Shown: positions 1-8,837 of the stretch, one piece after another
Layout: each line of letters opens with the position of its first letter
How positions within the stretch are numbered: position 1 is the first letter of the stretch
Assembly: GCA_017525225.1 (NCBI GenBank)
Contig: JAFXTB010000003.1
Location: forward strand, 1 to 64,000
Reading direction: 5' to 3'
From: Kiritimatiellia bacterium
GTDB lineage: Bacteria > Verrucomicrobiota > Kiritimatiellia > RFP12 > UBA1067
DNA: 64,000 bases
Made by a program: the position numbers and the translations under genes
The notes under the pieces: model-generated
What the model was told of the DNA's origin: nothing
Databases searched by the model: none
Seen by the model: the letters and a program-made list of their open reading frames with translations, nothing else

Positions 1-1285
1 ACGCCGGACCTTCCGTGCCCCACAGGTCGCCTATGCGGTCGCAGCGGTACAGGCCGCGCACGTTGTTGTCGCGGAAGCGCTTCGCGAGCGTGGCGAGATG
101 CGCGAATGAATGCCGCGCCACGAGCCCGGGCATCAGGAAGGGTCCGTGGTAGAAATAAACCGTGAACCCCTGCGGCACGGTGTACGCCTTCCACAGGCGG
201 AACGCCGTCTCGTCGTACCGGCACATCTCGACCATCACGTTGGGGGGGAACACCTTGAACGTCTTCGGCGGCTCCTGCGTAATGTGGTAGCTCAGGATCT
301 GGACGACCTTCCCCGGCCGCTCCTTCAGGATGCGCTTTGCGATCTTGCAGTGGAACAGCCAGAACTTCTCGCCCCAGTCGTTGCCCGTGCCGAACAGATC
401 CCGGCAGTTTTCGCACTCGCAAAACACGTGCATGCTGTCGTGCTGCGAGAGCTGGCAGACATCCGCGCCCATGTCGAACTGGCGCTTCAGCTCGTTGACC
501 ATCAGCTCCTCCACCGCCGGGTTCGAGATGCACAGCGGCTGGTAGATGGGCTTGCTGGCGAGGAACCGCTTGCCGTTGCGCAGCGCGAAGTACTCGGGAT
601 GGTCCCTGTAGTACTTCTCGGACGGGCAGGCGTGATGAGACGAGTGTCCGCCATACGTGTGGAACGGCCCTCTTCCCCAGATGCCGTTCGCCACCTGGTA
701 GATCAGACCCTTGTCTATTGGGCCGCGCCCGCTGCCGTAGATCATCGCGGGATGCTCCTTCGAGAGCGTCCCGTCCGGCACTGACACCTCTTTGCGCCTC
801 GGGATTTCCTTGCCCACCTCGCCTGGCATGAGGAACCGCACGCCGGCGTAGTTCTCGAGGAAGCGCGTCGCGGCCTTTACGCTCGGAACCACGCATGTGA
901 ACCAGAAGGTCTGCCCCTTCTTCTCGGGATCTACGTACTTGCTCGGCATGTCGTTGCCGAACAGATAGACGCTGCCGCCCTTCTCCGCAATCGCGTTGTC
1001 GTACCACGCCATGCCGGAGAGGTCGAGCCCGGCCTTCTTCGCGGCCTCGGCGCCGATCCAGATGGCGGGAGCCTTCGCTTCCGACTCCGGCACCGCCTTG
1101 AGCTCCAGCCCCGTCGCCTCGTTGATGTCGTCGGCCACCTCCTCGGCGGCGATCTTGAGCGTCTGGCCGAGGTCGTCCGGCACTCCGACCGGGTACGCCA
1201 CGCACCAATCCGGTCCTACCGTCACGGCCTCAAGCTGCGCAGACGCCAGCGCTGCGGCGACCGCAAGGACATGCATCTTCTTCAT
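1..1285 (-). CDS. DUF4838-domain exported glycan-associated protein (3' end outside window)
   Basis: Reading the minus strand from the ATG at 1285 gives an open frame that runs off the window start with no stop, so about 428 residues are visible. It opens with a short signal peptide (MKKMHVLAVAAALASA) and an AGGAGGT ribosome site 8 nt before the ATG. The segment containing DHPEYFALRNGKR, LCISNPAV and FCECENC is typical of DUF4838, a family found next to glycoside hydrolases in polysaccharide-degrading bacteria and related to the alpha-glucuronidase N-terminal fold. It lies about 130 nt after the uronate operon, so it may be its last gene or a separate unit. The family call is by eye; the catalytic role is unknown. 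Confidence 0.75.
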   Translation of the reverse strand, partial: MKKMHVLAVAAALASAQLEAVTVGPDWCVAYPVGVPDDLGQTLKIAAEEVADDINEATGLELKAVPESEAKAPAIWIGAEAAKKAGLDLSGMAWYDNAIAEKGGSVYLFGNDMPSKYVDPEKKGQTFWFTCVVPSVKAATRFLENYAGVRFLMPGEVGKEIPRRKEVSVPDGTLSKEHPAMIYGSGRGPIDKGLIYQVANGIWGRGPFHTYGGHSSHHACPSEKYYRDHPEYFALRNGKRFLASKPIYQPLCISNPAVEELMVNELKRQFDMGADVCQLSQHDSMHVFCECENCRDLFGTGNDWGEKFWLFHCKIAKRILKERPGKVVQILSYHITQEPPKTFKVFPPNVMVEMCRYDETAFRLWKAYTVPQGFTVYFYHGPFLMPGLVARHSFAHLATLAKRFRDNNVRGLYRCDRIGDLWGTEGPA

Positions 1286-1414
1286 TTTGGACACCTCCTG
1301 CCTTGCCTTCATCGGATGCTGATGACCATGCCGCGGCATACGGCTTTCCACCGAGTACTTTTCCTGTTGTCATGGATACCTTTCTCTTGTTGTTCTTCTC
1401 TTTCTTTCTCTTCT

Positions 1415-2278
1415 TTACACACCTGCGCTTGCAAGAAAGCCGCCGTCGACGGGAACGGTGATGCCCGTCACGAACGCCGACGCGGAATCGTCCAGGAGCC
1501 AGTTCACGCATCCGAGCAGATCGTCGGCCTCGCCGAAGCGCCCGGCGGGCGTATGGCGCATCACCTGTTCCCCGCGCGCGGAAAGTCCGCCGTCGGGCGT
1601 CATGAGATACTGCTTAGACCGTTCGTTCACCATGAAGCCGGGCGCGACGGCGTTGACGCGCACCTTCGCGGGCGCCATGTACTGCGCGAAGAACATCGTC
1701 CAGTTCGCTATCGCCGCCTTGCTCATCGCATACGGTGCCACGCGCGTGAGCGGACGGTACGTGTTCATCGAAGCGAAATTCAGGATCACGCCGCCGCCGG
1801 CCCTAGCCATCTGGAGACCGAAGATGCGGCTTGGGATCACCGTGCCGAGCGTGTTGATCTCCAGTACCGATCTGAAAGCCTCCATGTCGATATCGAAGAA
1901 GCCGCGATCCTTGGCGAAGTCCGCCGTAGGCGCGTAGTCCGCCTCGCTGAACCTGAGACGCGTTGGCATGGCCTTCACGTTGTTGCCGCCTGCGCCGTTC
2001 ACGAGGTAGCGGCACGGACCCCATTCCAGTCCGACGCGCTCCGCGATCGCCTGAACCACCTTCTCGTCGGTCACATCGCCCGGTTCAATCCGCGAGACTC
2101 CTCCGGCCTCTGCGATGGCGGCTGCTGTCTTCTCCAGCTTCTCGCGCGTGCGGCCTACGAGCACCACCTTCGCGCCCTTCGCGGCGAGGTCCACCGCGAT
2201 GCGGCTGCAGAGCGTCCCGCCCGCACCCGTCACCACAGCCACGCTGTCCGCGCAATATTGTTTTCCGCCTTCCATCAT
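1415..2278 (-). CDS. uxuB: SDR-family D-mannonate oxidoreductase / fructuronate reductase
   Basis: A 287-residue short-chain dehydrogenase. The N-terminal glycine-rich cofactor motif TGAGGTLC, the NGAG motif near residue 90, and the Ser...Tyr-x-x-x-Lys triad (NFAS, then APYAMSK) are all visible. Next to uxuA and uxaC it most likely interconverts fructuronate and mannonate; many non-enterobacterial uronate pathways use an SDR here instead of the classical UxuB fold. The ATG at 2278 overlaps the uxuA stop (ATGA) and has GGAGG 6 nt upstream, which favours it over the ATG at 2284. The substrate is inferred from context and was not read from specificity residues. Confidence 0.8.
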   Translation of the reverse strand: MMEGGKQYCADSVAVVTGAGGTLCSRIAVDLAAKGAKVVLVGRTREKLEKTAAAIAEAGGVSRIEPGDVTDEKVVQAIAERVGLEWGPCRYLVNGAGGNNVKAMPTRLRFSEADYAPTADFAKDRGFFDIDMEAFRSVLEINTLGTVIPSRIFGLQMARAGGGVILNFASMNTYRPLTRVAPYAMSKAAIANWTMFFAQYMAPAKVRVNAVAPGFMVNERSKQYLMTPDGGLSARGEQVMRHTPAGRFGEADDLLGCVNWLLDDSASAFVTGITVPVDGGFLASAGV

Positions 2279-3348
2279 GCACATCCTCCCTTTCTGCGGT
2301 TGTCCGTATCCGTCCCTTCAAGCAATGCCTTGAGATAGCCATTGGCGAAGAGGCGTCCCATCGTGAAATAGCCGGGGATGCAGTCGGCATCGAGAAGCCG
2401 GTCCCCCTCCATCTCCGGCACATGGTCGCCGCGCACCGGCACGTCTAGGCCAAGGTCGCGGTAGACACGCATGAGCGCGAACTGGTCGGTATCGCCCTGA
2501 TCGTGGAAAAGTTCGGTGAAATCCTCCTTCGTACCCTCCACGTCGCGCACATGGATGAACGCGATGCGCCTGCCGAAATGGCGCGCCATCGCGGCAAGCA
2601 CGCACTCCCATTCCCCGTTCCCCATTCCCCATTCCCCGTTCCCCGCCATCAGCTTGAAGTTGGCCTGGCAGAACGTAACGGCGTTCGAAGGCGATGGATA
2701 TAGCGCGTAAGCGCGGTCGAACGCTTCGACGCTCCCGAAGATGCGTGCATATCCGCCGAGCGAGGGAAGGCATGGATCGTCGGGATGGAGCCCCATCCTG
2801 ACGCCGCACTTCTCGGCCACCGGCATCACCGACTTGATGAAGTATCCGTAGTTCGCCCACACCTGCTCCGCATCAAGGCGCAGCTGCGCGTTCTCCTGTC
2901 TCCATCTTTCGCCATCGATCCTGAAGCATGTAGCCTTCGCGCCGCCGCGCCCTTCGCGTACGCCAGTACGCGACCAGCCCTTGCCAACCATGAAGTTGTA
3001 GCAAAGAAGCCCGATCCCCAGCCGCCCCATCGATTCCAGCAGCTCGCGGTATCTCGCAAGCGCACACTCCCGTTCCCCATTCCCCGTTCCCCGTTCCCCA
3101 TTCCCCGTTCCCCGTTCCCCATATTCCTTTATCGGCCCCATGTCGAACGGGTCACCCTCGAGACCCACGACATTCAGGCCAGCATCCTTGAGGCGCGAGA
3201 CTATCGTCGACAGGGTCTCGAACCGCCACGGATCGGGTAACCCCGTGAGATCAGGGTTGACCTTCACCACGACGTCGCCGATCCCCATCTGCAGGCAGAG
3301 CTTCCAGAGGGGATGCGGGACGGGCGGTACGAATTCGACAAGCTTCAT
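2275..3348 (-). CDS. uxuA: Mannonate dehydratase with two in-frame heptamer-repeat insertions
   Basis: A 357-residue TIM-barrel protein resembling UxuA, which dehydrates D-mannonate to 2-keto-3-deoxygluconate in the hexuronate pathway. Recognisable parts are LHPDDPC, FCQANFKLM, FIHVRDVEG and GDHVPEM. The ATG at 3348 overlaps the upstream glycosidase stop (ATGA), so translation is probably coupled. Two stretches, near residues 77-95 and 235-250, are low-complexity Gly/Asn/Glu/Arg/Trp peptides encoded by tandem 7-bp units (2610-2644 and 3072-3120). They stay in frame and interrupt otherwise family-like sequence, so the enzyme may still work if the loops face solvent. The open frame extends far upstream of 3348, but that part overlaps the glycosidase gene and is a shadow. 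Confidence 0.85.
   Translation of the reverse strand: MKLVEFVPPVPHPLWKLCLQMGIGDVVVKVNPDLTGLPDPWRFETLSTIVSRLKDAGLNVVGLEGDPFDMGPIKEYGERGTGNGERGTGNGERECALARYRELLESMGRLGIGLLCYNFMVGKGWSRTGVREGRGGAKATCFRIDGERWRQENAQLRLDAEQVWANYGYFIKSVMPVAEKCGVRMGLHPDDPCLPSLGGYARIFGSVEAFDRAYALYPSPSNAVTFCQANFKLMAGNGEWGMGNGEWECVLAAMARHFGRRIAFIHVRDVEGTKEDFTELFHDQGDTDQFALMRVYRDLGLDVPVRGDHVPEMEGDRLLDADCIPGYFTMGRLFANGYLKALLEGTDTDNRRKGGCA
2610..2644. repeat. Short tandem heptamer repeat inside uxuA (5 units)
   Basis: Five consecutive 7-bp units of RTTCCCC (GGGGAAY on the coding strand). They are read in frame as Gly-Asn-Gly-Glu-Trp-type peptide. The flank after the repeat in coding order (GGGAGTGCG) matches the flank of the second array at 3072-3120, so both appear to derive from one element. 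Confidence 0.9.
3072..3120. repeat. Short tandem heptamer repeat inside uxuA (7 units)
   Basis: Seven 7-bp units of GTTCCCC or ATTCCCC in a row, translated as a GERGTGN-type heptapeptide because three units make seven codons. The pattern resembles the short tandemly repeated repetitive (STRR) heptamers known from cyanobacterial genomes. Here it sits inside a catabolic enzyme gene without breaking the frame. Confidence 0.9.
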
Positions 3349-4880
3349 TTCGCGTATGGGACCTGGATGATTGCGGAACGTTCGGTCAAGAGGCACGGAG
3401 AATCGTAGACGGGCACGTTCAGGTAGCGCACCGTGCCGTTGCGGGAGACTACGACATTGGCCTTGGGGAAGGCGTAGATGCGCCCGGTGAAAAGGTCCAC
3501 CCACACCGGATCCTGGAGCGCGCGGCCCTTGTTGCACCTGAACACGGCAGGACGCGTCGTGAACGAGTCGCCGGGACGCTCGTACGGTATGATCCATCTG
3601 TTGTCGCCCTTCTTCTCGGAGTCGGCCACGAGGTCGCGACCGTGGACCCAGAACACGAACAGCCTCTCGCCGGTCTCGCGGCGGTATTCGTAGGTGGAGA
3701 TGGTTTCGTCCCTCGTGCCGAACCCGTTCTCGTAGCTGGAATCCCCTACCCGCGACCAGGCGTCGTCGAAGACGCTCACAACGTTCTGCACCGCGTAGTA
3801 CGCGCGCTTGACCGCGATCACGTTGTGCTCCTCGTCCGCCCGTAGCAGTCCCTTCAGGTTGAGGGTGATGCCTATGTGGTTGAAGTCGCATATCGTGAAC
3901 ACGCTCGACTCCACATCGTGCCCGAGGTCCCCCAGCATGCGGCGCATGTCCCACTTCGCCTGGGAGTATTCGCTCCAGGCAACCCGGCCCATCGCGAAGC
4001 GGATGGTCATCTCGCTTGGAGCGCCATTCTCGCCCTGGCGCATCCTCGCGGCGGGGTTGTACTTGGCGAGCACCGCCTTCAGTCCTTCCACATTGGCGTA
4101 CGATGCCTCCGGCGCGGGCACGTAGCCGTGGTAGATGAACCAGTCGAAGAGCTTCACGTCGTCGCCCATCGCCTTGAGGCACGACTCGAAGTAGGCAGGG
4201 TCGTTGCGCGCCAGCGAAAGGCCGGCGATCCTTGAATCGGGGATGTTGTGCCGGATGATCCTGGCGGTGCGCACGTTGAATTCGGCGATCTGCTCGACGC
4301 TCTTGCGTGGGCTGCCGTCGCGTGGCTGGTTGTCCGGCTCGTTCCACATCGCCCAGTCGCGCACGCGCCCCTTGAAATGCCGCGAGAGCGCGTCTACCCA
4401 GGCATCCCACGCGGCCAGCCCCTCCTGCGAGGACGGAAATCCGCCGGAGAGGTCCCAGCCGCCGCCGCCCGGGTATATCGGGTTGCCGTAGTCTGTCTCA
4501 AGGAGGACGTTCAGCCCCTTGGAACATGCGTAGTCCACTATCCTGTCGAGCCATGAGAAGTCGTACCTGCCCTTCTCCTTCTCGCATTTCGCCCAGCCGC
4601 CCTGCAGGCGGATGGTCTTGATGCCCAGCGGCACGAGGTATTCCTTGTACTCCTCGAAGTTCGCGAAGTCGCGGTCCAGCACCTCGCAGCCGAGCGTCCA
4701 GTTCGAACCGCGTATCTCGGACGCGGCCCGCGGGCGGATCGTGCCGATGCGATCGAACTCTACGGCAAGAGGCGTCCTCGACCGGTCTGCCGATGCATCC
4801 AGCTTCACGCCGAACGTCCCGCCCAGCACAGCCGCCGACAGGCCGGCTGAAAGGAACATCATCTCGATATGTCTTTCCAT
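3345..4880 (-). CDS. Exported clan GH-A glycoside hydrolase
   Basis: A 511-residue protein with a hydrophobic N terminus (residues 6-22) that reads as a signal peptide. The beta/alpha-barrel carries MWNEPDN, the clan GH-A acid/base site, and later GENGAPSE, a good candidate for the nucleophile strand. Overall it is closest to GH39/GH5-like enzymes, though I cannot fix the family by eye. In a uronate operon it may release uronic acids or xylose units from a polysaccharide outside the inner membrane. ATG 4880 has AGGAGG 10 nt upstream; the ATG at 4889 would lie too close to it. Its stop overlaps the uxuA start. Confidence 0.75.
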   Translation of the reverse strand: MERHIEMMFLSAGLSAAVLGGTFGVKLDASADRSRTPLAVEFDRIGTIRPRAASEIRGSNWTLGCEVLDRDFANFEEYKEYLVPLGIKTIRLQGGWAKCEKEKGRYDFSWLDRIVDYACSKGLNVLLETDYGNPIYPGGGGWDLSGGFPSSQEGLAAWDAWVDALSRHFKGRVRDWAMWNEPDNQPRDGSPRKSVEQIAEFNVRTARIIRHNIPDSRIAGLSLARNDPAYFESCLKAMGDDVKLFDWFIYHGYVPAPEASYANVEGLKAVLAKYNPAARMRQGENGAPSEMTIRFAMGRVAWSEYSQAKWDMRRMLGDLGHDVESSVFTICDFNHIGITLNLKGLLRADEEHNVIAVKRAYYAVQNVVSVFDDAWSRVGDSSYENGFGTRDETISTYEYRRETGERLFVFWVHGRDLVADSEKKGDNRWIIPYERPGDSFTTRPAVFRCNKGRALQDPVWVDLFTGRIYAFPKANVVVSRNGTVRYLNVPVYDSPCLLTERSAIIQVPYAK

Positions 4881-4882
4881 TG

Positions 4883-6082
4883 CTAGCATTCCTCCTTGTC
4901 TGAAATCACCATGCGATCCGCCATGAGCATGCGTCTTGCGTTTCCGTGGCAGATTCCCGCGAGCATCGGCCTCAGCAGCGATTCGTCGTCCGGGAACTCG
5001 CCGAAGGCCACCTTCTCCGCCACCCATCTGCAGAGGACGCGACGGAAGAAGTCGTGGCGCACGAGCGAAAGGAGCGATCGCGAATCGGTCGTCATGCCGA
5101 CGAACGTCGAGAGGACCCCATAGGCGGCGTTCTTCTCCAGGACGTCTCGTATGCCCGCCTCGTGGTCGCACCACCACCATGCAGGCCCCAGCTGCACCTT
5201 GCCCGGGACGCCCGCCTCCACGAACGACCCTGAAAGGACCGCGAGCTGGGCATGCGCCTCCGGATTCAGGGACATGAGGATCGTCCGGGGAAGCGACGTT
5301 CCCACGCGACCGAACGGGTTGCGAGCGCCCTCGAGCGCGTCCAGGAACGCCGCCACCGCGGCAGGATCGACGGGCGAGCGCATCCCCGCGAATCCGCCCG
5401 CGGGCCCTGCGGCGGCACGAAGCCGCGCCGATGTCTCGCGCAGCGCACCGAGATGCAACAGCATCGTCCATCCATGCGCGGCGGCGAACGCGGAGACCGT
5501 TCCCAGCCGCGAAGGATCCAGGGAAGAGACGTCGTCCACGGAGACATCGACCACCCGGCATCCGGCTTCATGGAAGCGGCCGAGCGTCTCCACCGCCACC
5601 TCGTCGCCGGCGTTCATCCGCAGCGACGGCGAGACCCTTGCGATCCTCGTGGACAGATCGAAATCCGGACCTACGCACGGGCTCAGATACTCCACCTGGA
5701 ACTTCTCCAGCATCCTTGATGGCGTCCAGCCCGAAAGCGACACGTTCTCGATCCCGCGCCACCAGTCCCGTTCCATGTTCCCGAGCCCGAGCCATACAAG
5801 CTCCATCCGCGCCCATGCGAAAAGCGGATTGCCCACGAGCTTCGGGAGCGTCCTCGTCCACGCCGCCCATTTCTCATCCTCCGGAGCGTCGCCGGTCACC
5901 ACCCTCTCGTTCTCGCCGCAGATCCTCATCGCGCGGTGCTTGTACGGATCGGATCCGACCCACGTCTCATAGAGCGAACCGAGCGGCCTGTCCCCGGCCA
6001 GCATCTTCATGTCGAGATGGTTGTGCCAGTCGACTATCGGCAGATCCTTCACCCAGGCGTACATGTCCTCGAAATGGATCAT
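4883..6082 (-). CDS. uxaC: Uronate isomerase
   Basis: A 399-residue amidohydrolase-superfamily protein. The N-terminal segment with DWHNHLD, GSDPYKHRAMR and VTGDAPEDEKWAAW matches the start of UxaC, which converts glucuronate/galacturonate to fructuronate/tagaturonate. The two histidines of HNH are the metal ligands expected for the family. At 399 residues it is shorter than the usual ~470, so peripheral segments are reduced. ATG 6082 overlaps the transporter stop (ATGA) and follows GGGAGGTGGAAC, indicating coupled translation. Confidence 0.88.
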   Translation of the reverse strand: MIHFEDMYAWVKDLPIVDWHNHLDMKMLAGDRPLGSLYETWVGSDPYKHRAMRICGENERVVTGDAPEDEKWAAWTRTLPKLVGNPLFAWARMELVWLGLGNMERDWWRGIENVSLSGWTPSRMLEKFQVEYLSPCVGPDFDLSTRIARVSPSLRMNAGDEVAVETLGRFHEAGCRVVDVSVDDVSSLDPSRLGTVSAFAAAHGWTMLLHLGALRETSARLRAAAGPAGGFAGMRSPVDPAAVAAFLDALEGARNPFGRVGTSLPRTILMSLNPEAHAQLAVLSGSFVEAGVPGKVQLGPAWWWCDHEAGIRDVLEKNAAYGVLSTFVGMTTDSRSLLSLVRHDFFRRVLCRWVAEKVAFGEFPDDESLLRPMLAGICHGNARRMLMADRMVISDKEEC

Positions 6083-7563
6083 GTTCCACCTCCCGGTTCG
6101 TCCGCATCCGCGGATTCGATCTCGAGGAAGAGCGCATCCTTCTCGCGCCGTTCGCCCTGCGGCGTTCCGAAGAGCGCACCTGCGAAGAACCCGGCGAGAC
6201 ACACCGCGACCTGTATGATCGTGCCAGCCTCCCACGAAAGATCCTTGAAGCACGTCTTCAGCAGAAGCCCCGAAGCGACCCCGAGCGCGATGCACAGATA
6301 CGCCCCTTTCGCGTTCGGCCGCCGCCAGACGATGCCGAACACGCTCGGCACGACGATCGGCACGCCGAAAAGCGCCATCAGTAGCTTGTTCGCCTCGAAT
6401 GCGCCGCCGAGCCTTGAGACGAACAAGGCGCCGAAGGCTATGAGCGCGGCCACGCCAAGCGTGGCGAGACGCGCCACGAGAAGAGTCTCGCGCTCTCCGG
6501 CGCCCTTTCTGAAAAGACGGCGGTAGATGTCCGTTGTGAACACGCCGCTCGTGACATTGAATTCGGCGGCAAGGGTGGATAGCGACGCCGCGATCATCGC
6601 GGAGACCATCAGCCCAAGCATGCCGTGCGGCAGAAGCCGCGTGCACATCTCTATGTAGCAGCGCTCGTGCATCTCGGGCGGCAGGTCGGGCAGATATACG
6701 CGCGCGGCGACGGCCGGCAGGACGGCGAACACGGGAAAGACGAAGAAGATCGCCGCCGACAGAAGCCCCATCTTCACCGCATCGCGCTCGCTCGGCACGG
6801 ATGCGAGCCTCTGCACGAACGCCCAGCTGCCGTTGTACTTGATGAACACTATCATGTAGTACGCGGCAAGGAACCACAACGTACCCCGATGCCCGCCGAA
6901 GAGGGAGAAGTGCCCCGGAACGGCATCCTTGAGCGCACCCAGCCCGCCAACGGCGCCCAGAGACAGCGGCAGGATCGTGATCGCCACCGTCATCAGCACG
7001 GCACACTGCAGGATGTCCGTGGCCAGCACGCTCCACAGCCCGCCTGAGAGCGTGTACACAAGCACTATCGCGGCGCCGAGGGCGATGCCGGCCGGAAGCG
7101 GGACGCCGAGGAACTGCGATGCGATGATCCCGAGCGTATACAGGCGCACGGTATTGTCGAGAACGCGGAACCCCACGCCACACCACGACACGACCTGCCT
7201 CACACCCGCACCATAGCGGCGCTCCAGATACTCAACCGGCGTGGCCAGCCTCGCCCGCTGCCAGCGACGGGCGAAGATGAACGTGCCCGCAAGGATCGCA
7301 AACGCCGTGGACCAGAACACCGTAAGCCCCACGAGACCATCCTCGTAGCCGATCTGCGCGTACGCGATGAACACGAAGCAGCTTATCATCGCCATGTAGC
7401 TGGAGATCGCCCCCATCCACCAAGGCACCTTTCTGCCGCCGGAGAAGAAGTCCCCGGTGTTCCTCACGAAGCGGCCCATGAACAGTCCGACCGACAACGT
7501 GACCGCGAAATATGCGGCTATCACGGCCAGATCAAGTCCGGAGAGTGTCGACTTTATGTCCAT
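6079..7563 (-). CDS. Sodium:solute symporter (SSS family), probable uronate transporter
   Basis: A 494-residue polytopic membrane protein with roughly 13 hydrophobic segments. NTGDFFSGGRKVPWWMGAISSYMA near the N terminus and FNVTSGVFTTDIYRR in the middle are hallmarks of SSS family sodium-driven symporters. As first gene of the operon with uxaC, uxuA and uxuB it probably imports a hexuronate or an oligouronide. ATG 7563 was chosen because upstream in-frame ATGs lie in the regulatory region; only a weak AGGATG precedes it. A TATAAT hexamer ends 9 nt before this ATG. Confidence 0.85.
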   Translation of the reverse strand: MDIKSTLSGLDLAVIAAYFAVTLSVGLFMGRFVRNTGDFFSGGRKVPWWMGAISSYMAMISCFVFIAYAQIGYEDGLVGLTVFWSTAFAILAGTFIFARRWQRARLATPVEYLERRYGAGVRQVVSWCGVGFRVLDNTVRLYTLGIIASQFLGVPLPAGIALGAAIVLVYTLSGGLWSVLATDILQCAVLMTVAITILPLSLGAVGGLGALKDAVPGHFSLFGGHRGTLWFLAAYYMIVFIKYNGSWAFVQRLASVPSERDAVKMGLLSAAIFFVFPVFAVLPAVAARVYLPDLPPEMHERCYIEMCTRLLPHGMLGLMVSAMIAASLSTLAAEFNVTSGVFTTDIYRRLFRKGAGERETLLVARLATLGVAALIAFGALFVSRLGGAFEANKLLMALFGVPIVVPSVFGIVWRRPNAKGAYLCIALGVASGLLLKTCFKDLSWEAGTIIQVAVCLAGFFAGALFGTPQGERREKDALFLEIESADADEPGGGT

Positions 7564-7572
7564 GCATCCTAG

Positions 7573-7578
7573 ATTATA
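7573..7578 (-). promoter_or_regulatory. -10 hexamer of the uronate operon
   Basis: On the minus strand the sequence is a perfect TATAAT, 9 nt before the symporter ATG at 7563. No good -35 is present at 16-18 nt, which fits an activator-dependent promoter. Transcription would start within 1-3 nt of the ATG. Confidence 0.55.
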
Positions 7579-7613
7579 CACCGACAAGGCCATTGCAAGC
7601 CAATTCAGAGGTT

Positions 7614-7638
7614 TGCAAATTCTTCCTTTTGATTTGCA
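7614..7638. promoter_or_regulatory. Inverted repeat, candidate operator of the XylR-type regulator
   Basis: TGCAAAT (7614-7620) and its reverse complement ATTTGCA (7632-7638) are separated by 11 nt, a helical spacing suited to a dimeric regulator. The right half overlaps the -35 of the regulator's own promoter, and the site lies about 36 nt upstream of the -10 of the divergent uronate operon. Autoregulation plus activation of the operon is the simple reading; this is inference from position. Confidence 0.5.
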
Positions 7639-7663
7639 TATATGTATCATGATGTGATATACT
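7634..7663 (+). promoter_or_regulatory. Promoter of the regulator gene, leaderless geometry
   Basis: TTGCAT (7634-7639), an 18-nt spacer and TATACT (7658-7663). Exactly 7 nt separate the -10 from the ATG at 7671, so the transcript is predicted to begin at or within a base of the start codon. No ribosome-binding site precedes the gene. Confidence 0.6.
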
Positions 7664-7670
7664 TACGCGC

Positions 7671-8810
7671 ATGAACACGCGACATGTCCTGCTGCAGCTT
7701 GGCTACACGTCGAGGCGACGCCTTGCCGGCATAGCGCGGTTTGCCCGCGACCATGGCTGGAACATAACGCTCGAAGACCGTTCTGCGCTGCCGCGCGGGT
7801 GGTCCGGTGACGGCATTCTGACGATTCTGCGCGCGCGCCAGCCGCAGACCCTCGCGTATGCGAGGCGGATGGTGAAGGCCGGCGTGCCGCTCGTCGACTT
7901 CATGATATGCCATCCGGAGTTCCGCGTACCGCGCGTCATAGGCGACCATGCGGCGATAGGGGCCATCGTGGCGGAGCATTTCATGGAGCGGCGCTTCCGG
8001 CATGTGGCCTGGTTCTCGATGGACTGGACGCATGTGCAGGCCTTGCGCCTTGGCGGATTCGCGAGGCGCTGGGAGGGCGAGCGCTGCATGGAGTGGGTAT
8101 GGCGGCGTACCGTCGCGGCCCGACGTTTCGACGACTGGCTGGGGCTCATGCGATGGCTTCGGGGAAATCTTGTGCACGCGCCAAAGCCTCTGGGCATATT
8201 CGCCTTCAACGACGCGGATGCCGCGCGCATCCTCAACGCCGCGCTCGCCATAGGTGCATCCGTGCCGGAGGAGATCGCCATAATCGGCGTGGACGACGAA
8301 TCGATAATAGTGGAGAACCAGCCGGTACAGCTATCGTCCGTCCGCCACGACCTGGAGCGTCTCGGCTACGAAGGCGCGGCGCTGCTGGAGAGGCTCATGA
8401 ACGGCGAAACGCCGCCCCGAAGGCCGATCCTCGTGCCACCGCTCGGCGTGGCGGTACGGCGTTCAACCGATGTGATAGCCGTGGATTCGCCGATCATGCG
8501 CCGCGCCCTTCTGGCCATGTCGACGCATCTCGCCAGCAGCTACGGCACCGACCAGCTAGCCCAGGACCTGGGCGTATCGCGCTCCTCCCTGAACCGCATC
8601 TTCGCCGCCGAACTCGACACCTCCCCCTCCGCCGAGATGCAGAGGCAGAGACTCGCCCGCGCGAAGCTGCTTCTCGCATCCACGCAGATGCCGATCAAGG
8701 CCGTGGCGGCCGCATGCGGGTTCTGCCACATGGCGCACCTCTCCAACGTGTTCCGGCGCATGGTCGGATGCACGCCCAGCCACTACCGGGCGCGCCCGCA
8801 GGAACCGTGA
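7671..8810 (+). CDS. XylR-type transcriptional regulator (LacI-like sensor plus AraC DNA-binding domain)
   Basis: A 379-residue protein. Residues ~1-270 form a periplasmic-binding-protein-like sugar sensor (IFAFNDADAARIL, IAIIGVDDE, RRPILVPPLGVAVRRSTD). Residues ~280-378 carry two AraC-type helix-turn-helix units (TDQLAQDLGVSRSSLNRIFAAELD and IKAVAAACGF...HLSNVFRRMVGCTPSHYR). This sensor-first architecture is that of XylR-family regulators in Bacteroidota and PVC bacteria. Being divergent from the uronate operon with an inverted repeat between them, it probably responds to a uronate or xylose-type ligand and activates the operon. Confidence 0.85.
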   Translation: MNTRHVLLQLGYTSRRRLAGIARFARDHGWNITLEDRSALPRGWSGDGILTILRARQPQTLAYARRMVKAGVPLVDFMICHPEFRVPRVIGDHAAIGAIVAEHFMERRFRHVAWFSMDWTHVQALRLGGFARRWEGERCMEWVWRRTVAARRFDDWLGLMRWLRGNLVHAPKPLGIFAFNDADAARILNAALAIGASVPEEIAIIGVDDESIIVENQPVQLSSVRHDLERLGYEGAALLERLMNGETPPRRPILVPPLGVAVRRSTDVIAVDSPIMRRALLAMSTHLASSYGTDQLAQDLGVSRSSLNRIFAAELDTSPSAEMQRQRLARAKLLLASTQMPIKAVAAACGFCHMAHLSNVFRRMVGCTPSHYRARPQEP

Positions 8811-8837
8811 CCGCCCGGCGCGTCAGGTTCCGGGCGG
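8811..8837. terminator. Bidirectional stem-loop between convergent genes
   Basis: CCGCCCGG (8811-8818) pairs with CCGGGCGG (8830-8837) across an 11-nt loop, exactly between the regulator stop and the convergent gene's stop at 8823. There is no U-run, so intrinsic termination is uncertain. Confidence 0.45.

Noticed and set aside
1230-1511. 93-codon minus frame between uxuB and the DUF4838 gene
   Set aside because: Overlaps both genes in another frame and has no domain; a weak ribosome site near 1375 is not enough.
3349-4410. N-terminal extension of the uxuA frame to 711 codons
   Set aside because: Overlaps the glycosidase gene completely and is Arg-rich; the ATGA junction at 3348 explains the real start.
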